A stretch of 5,987 bases of DNA from an uncultured Erythrobacter sp. (GTDB lineage Bacteria; Pseudomonadota; Alphaproteobacteria; Sphingomonadales; Sphingomonadaceae). How positions within the stretch are numbered: position 1 is the stretch's first letter; each line of letters opens with the position of its first letter. The position numbers and the translations under genes are program-made. Below, piece by piece: positions 5,266 to 5,987 of the stretch. Below the pieces are notes generated by a model. It saw only the letters and a program-made list of their open reading frames with translations, did no database searches and was not told where the DNA came from. The DNA is taken from NCBI GenBank assembly GCA_947258465.1, contig CAMYIQ010000171.1, positions 1 through 5,987 of the forward strand, written 5' to 3'.

Positions 5266-5987
5266 ATGCGGAAATTCGTCATAGGAATGGCGATGGCCTC
5301 TACGGCCCTTGCATCGCCAGCCCTGGCAAAGGACGACAGCTGGTACATCGGCGCCGAATTCGGTGCTATGCTCGTCGAAGATACCGATTTCGAAATCAAC
5401 GGCGGTCCGGACGCGCACTCCATCGACCATGAATATGGTTTCGATGGCGGCGGTTATGTCGGTTACGATTTCGGCGCTTTCCGTCTGGAAGCCGAAGTCA
5501 GCTATCGTCAGGCAGATATCGATGGAATCACAGTCGGCACACCTGGCCTGCTTTCCGGCTCCGGCGTAACGGTTGCTCCTGGCTCCTACCAGGCCGCTGG
5601 CGGTGATGTCAGCGCGCTTTCGTTCATGCTGAACGGCCTGCTCGACTTCGGCCCCGACGACGGCCTTCAGGGCTATGTTGGTGGCGGTATCGGTGTGGCA
5701 CGCACCAGCTACGAAGCCAGCCTTAATACGACTGCGGCTCCGTCGCTCGACGATTCGGATAGCGGCCTCGCCTGGCAGGCTCTTGCCGGTGTTCGCGCTC
5801 CGTTGACCGATAACATCGATGTCGGCCTGCGCTATCGTTACTTCAACGCCGATAGCGTCGAACTGGTCGACCTGGGTGGCAACGCGCTGGAAGATTCGTT
5901 CACCAGCCACTCGCTGATGGGTACGCTCGAGTACAATTTCGGTGCTCCGCCCCCGCCGCCGCCTCCGCCGCCGCCGCCGCCGCCTCC
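5266..5987 (+). CDS. OmpA-family outer-membrane beta-barrel protein, 3' end missing
   Basis: 240 full codons are visible, and the frame is open at the right edge. Residues 1-21 are a signal peptide: MRK, a hydrophobic core, then a PALA end with predicted cleavage after Ala21. Residues about 25-225 form a glycine- and aromatic-rich barrel with eight likely strands, roughly at 25-37, 56-68, 71-82, 114-129, 134-149, 167-180, 183-195 and 212-225. The last contains GTLEYNFG, typical of OMP_b-brl/OmpA N-terminal barrels. From residue 228 there is an unbroken proline run to the window edge. In the OmpA family such a hinge precedes a periplasmic peptidoglycan-binding domain, which should lie just outside the window. 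The role would be envelope structure, anchoring the outer membrane to the wall. It has its own ribosome-binding site and probably its own promoter, so it is not part of the tail operon. It uses more T-ending codons (GGT, GCT, GTT) than the tail genes, as highly expressed genes often do. Confidence 0.9.
   Translation, partial: MRKFVIGMAMASTALASPALAKDDSWYIGAEFGAMLVEDTDFEINGGPDAHSIDHEYGFDGGGYVGYDFGAFRLEAEVSYRQADIDGITVGTPGLLSGSGVTVAPGSYQAAGGDVSALSFMLNGLLDFGPDDGLQGYVGGGIGVARTSYEASLNTTAAPSLDDSDSGLAWQALAGVRAPLTDNIDVGLRYRYFNADSVELVDLGGNALEDSFTSHSLMGTLEYNFGAPPPPPPPPPPPPP
5947..5987 (+). repeat. Near-perfect CCG/CCT triplet repeat encoding a polyproline hinge
   Basis: Thirteen full CCN codons and the first two bases of another follow GGT GCT. 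They are mostly CCG, with one CCC and two CCT interruptions. The run continues past the window edge, so its true length is unknown. It encodes the hinge between the barrel and the expected periplasmic domain. Such tracts can change length by replication slippage in steps of one proline. Confidence 0.85.

Noticed and set aside
5164..5910. 248-codon antisense open frame opposite the OmpA-like gene
   Set aside because: It lies opposite a clear signal peptide and barrel coding sequence, has no recognisable domain or ribosome-binding site, and is explained by codon composition of the + strand gene.
1..5987. CRISPR array, tRNA, insertion sequence or attachment-site repeats
   Set aside because: No spaced direct repeats, cloverleaf-like sequence, transposase or flanking repeats were seen on reading either strand.

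Overview
This window reads as part of an alphaproteobacterial chromosome, most likely from a sphingomonad or Erythrobacter-type organism. I infer this from the high GC content, from the gene order matching the distal-tail end of the Rhodobacter capsulatus gene transfer agent (RcGTA), and from an OmpA-type porin gene with a long polyproline hinge at the right edge. The species is an inference, not a database result.

Layout, all on the + strand. (1) 1-1185: the 3' part of a tail gene that enters from the left. Its last 205 codons are a DUF2460 (RcGTA gp12-like, distal tail) domain. The preceding 189 or more codons look like the end of a TIM-barrel/glycosyl-hydrolase-like domain in the same frame. 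(2) 1182-1997: gp13-like hub protein (DUF2163 plus BR0599-type C-terminus) with a cysteine cluster. (3) 1994-2425: gp14-like NlpC/P60 cell-wall peptidase. (4) 2413-4620: gp15-like baseplate or 'host specificity' protein, 735 aa and without a TIM barrel. (5) 4617-5075: DUF2793 protein, probably tail-fibre or receptor-binding associated. (6) 5076-5265: a 190-base intergenic region with a plausible promoter. (7) 5266 to the right edge: signal peptide, eight-stranded outer-membrane barrel and polyproline hinge of an OmpA-family protein, cut off by the window.

Genes 1-5 overlap their neighbours at every junction (three ATGA overlaps and one 13-base overlap), so they are probably one translationally coupled late operon. 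Together they would build the tail tip: distal ring, hub, peptidoglycan-opening enzyme, central baseplate and fibre or adaptor. All reading frames are intact, which suggests the module is maintained. The window alone cannot tell a domesticated GTA from a prophage or phage tail module. The OmpA-like gene is an ordinary host envelope gene marking the right border of the cluster.

The most notable points are two. The TIM-barrel-like segment is attached to the gp12 homologue, whereas in RcGTA it sits inside gp15, and this gp15 lacks it. There is also a well-placed internal ribosome-binding site at exactly the point where a free-standing gp12 would start.
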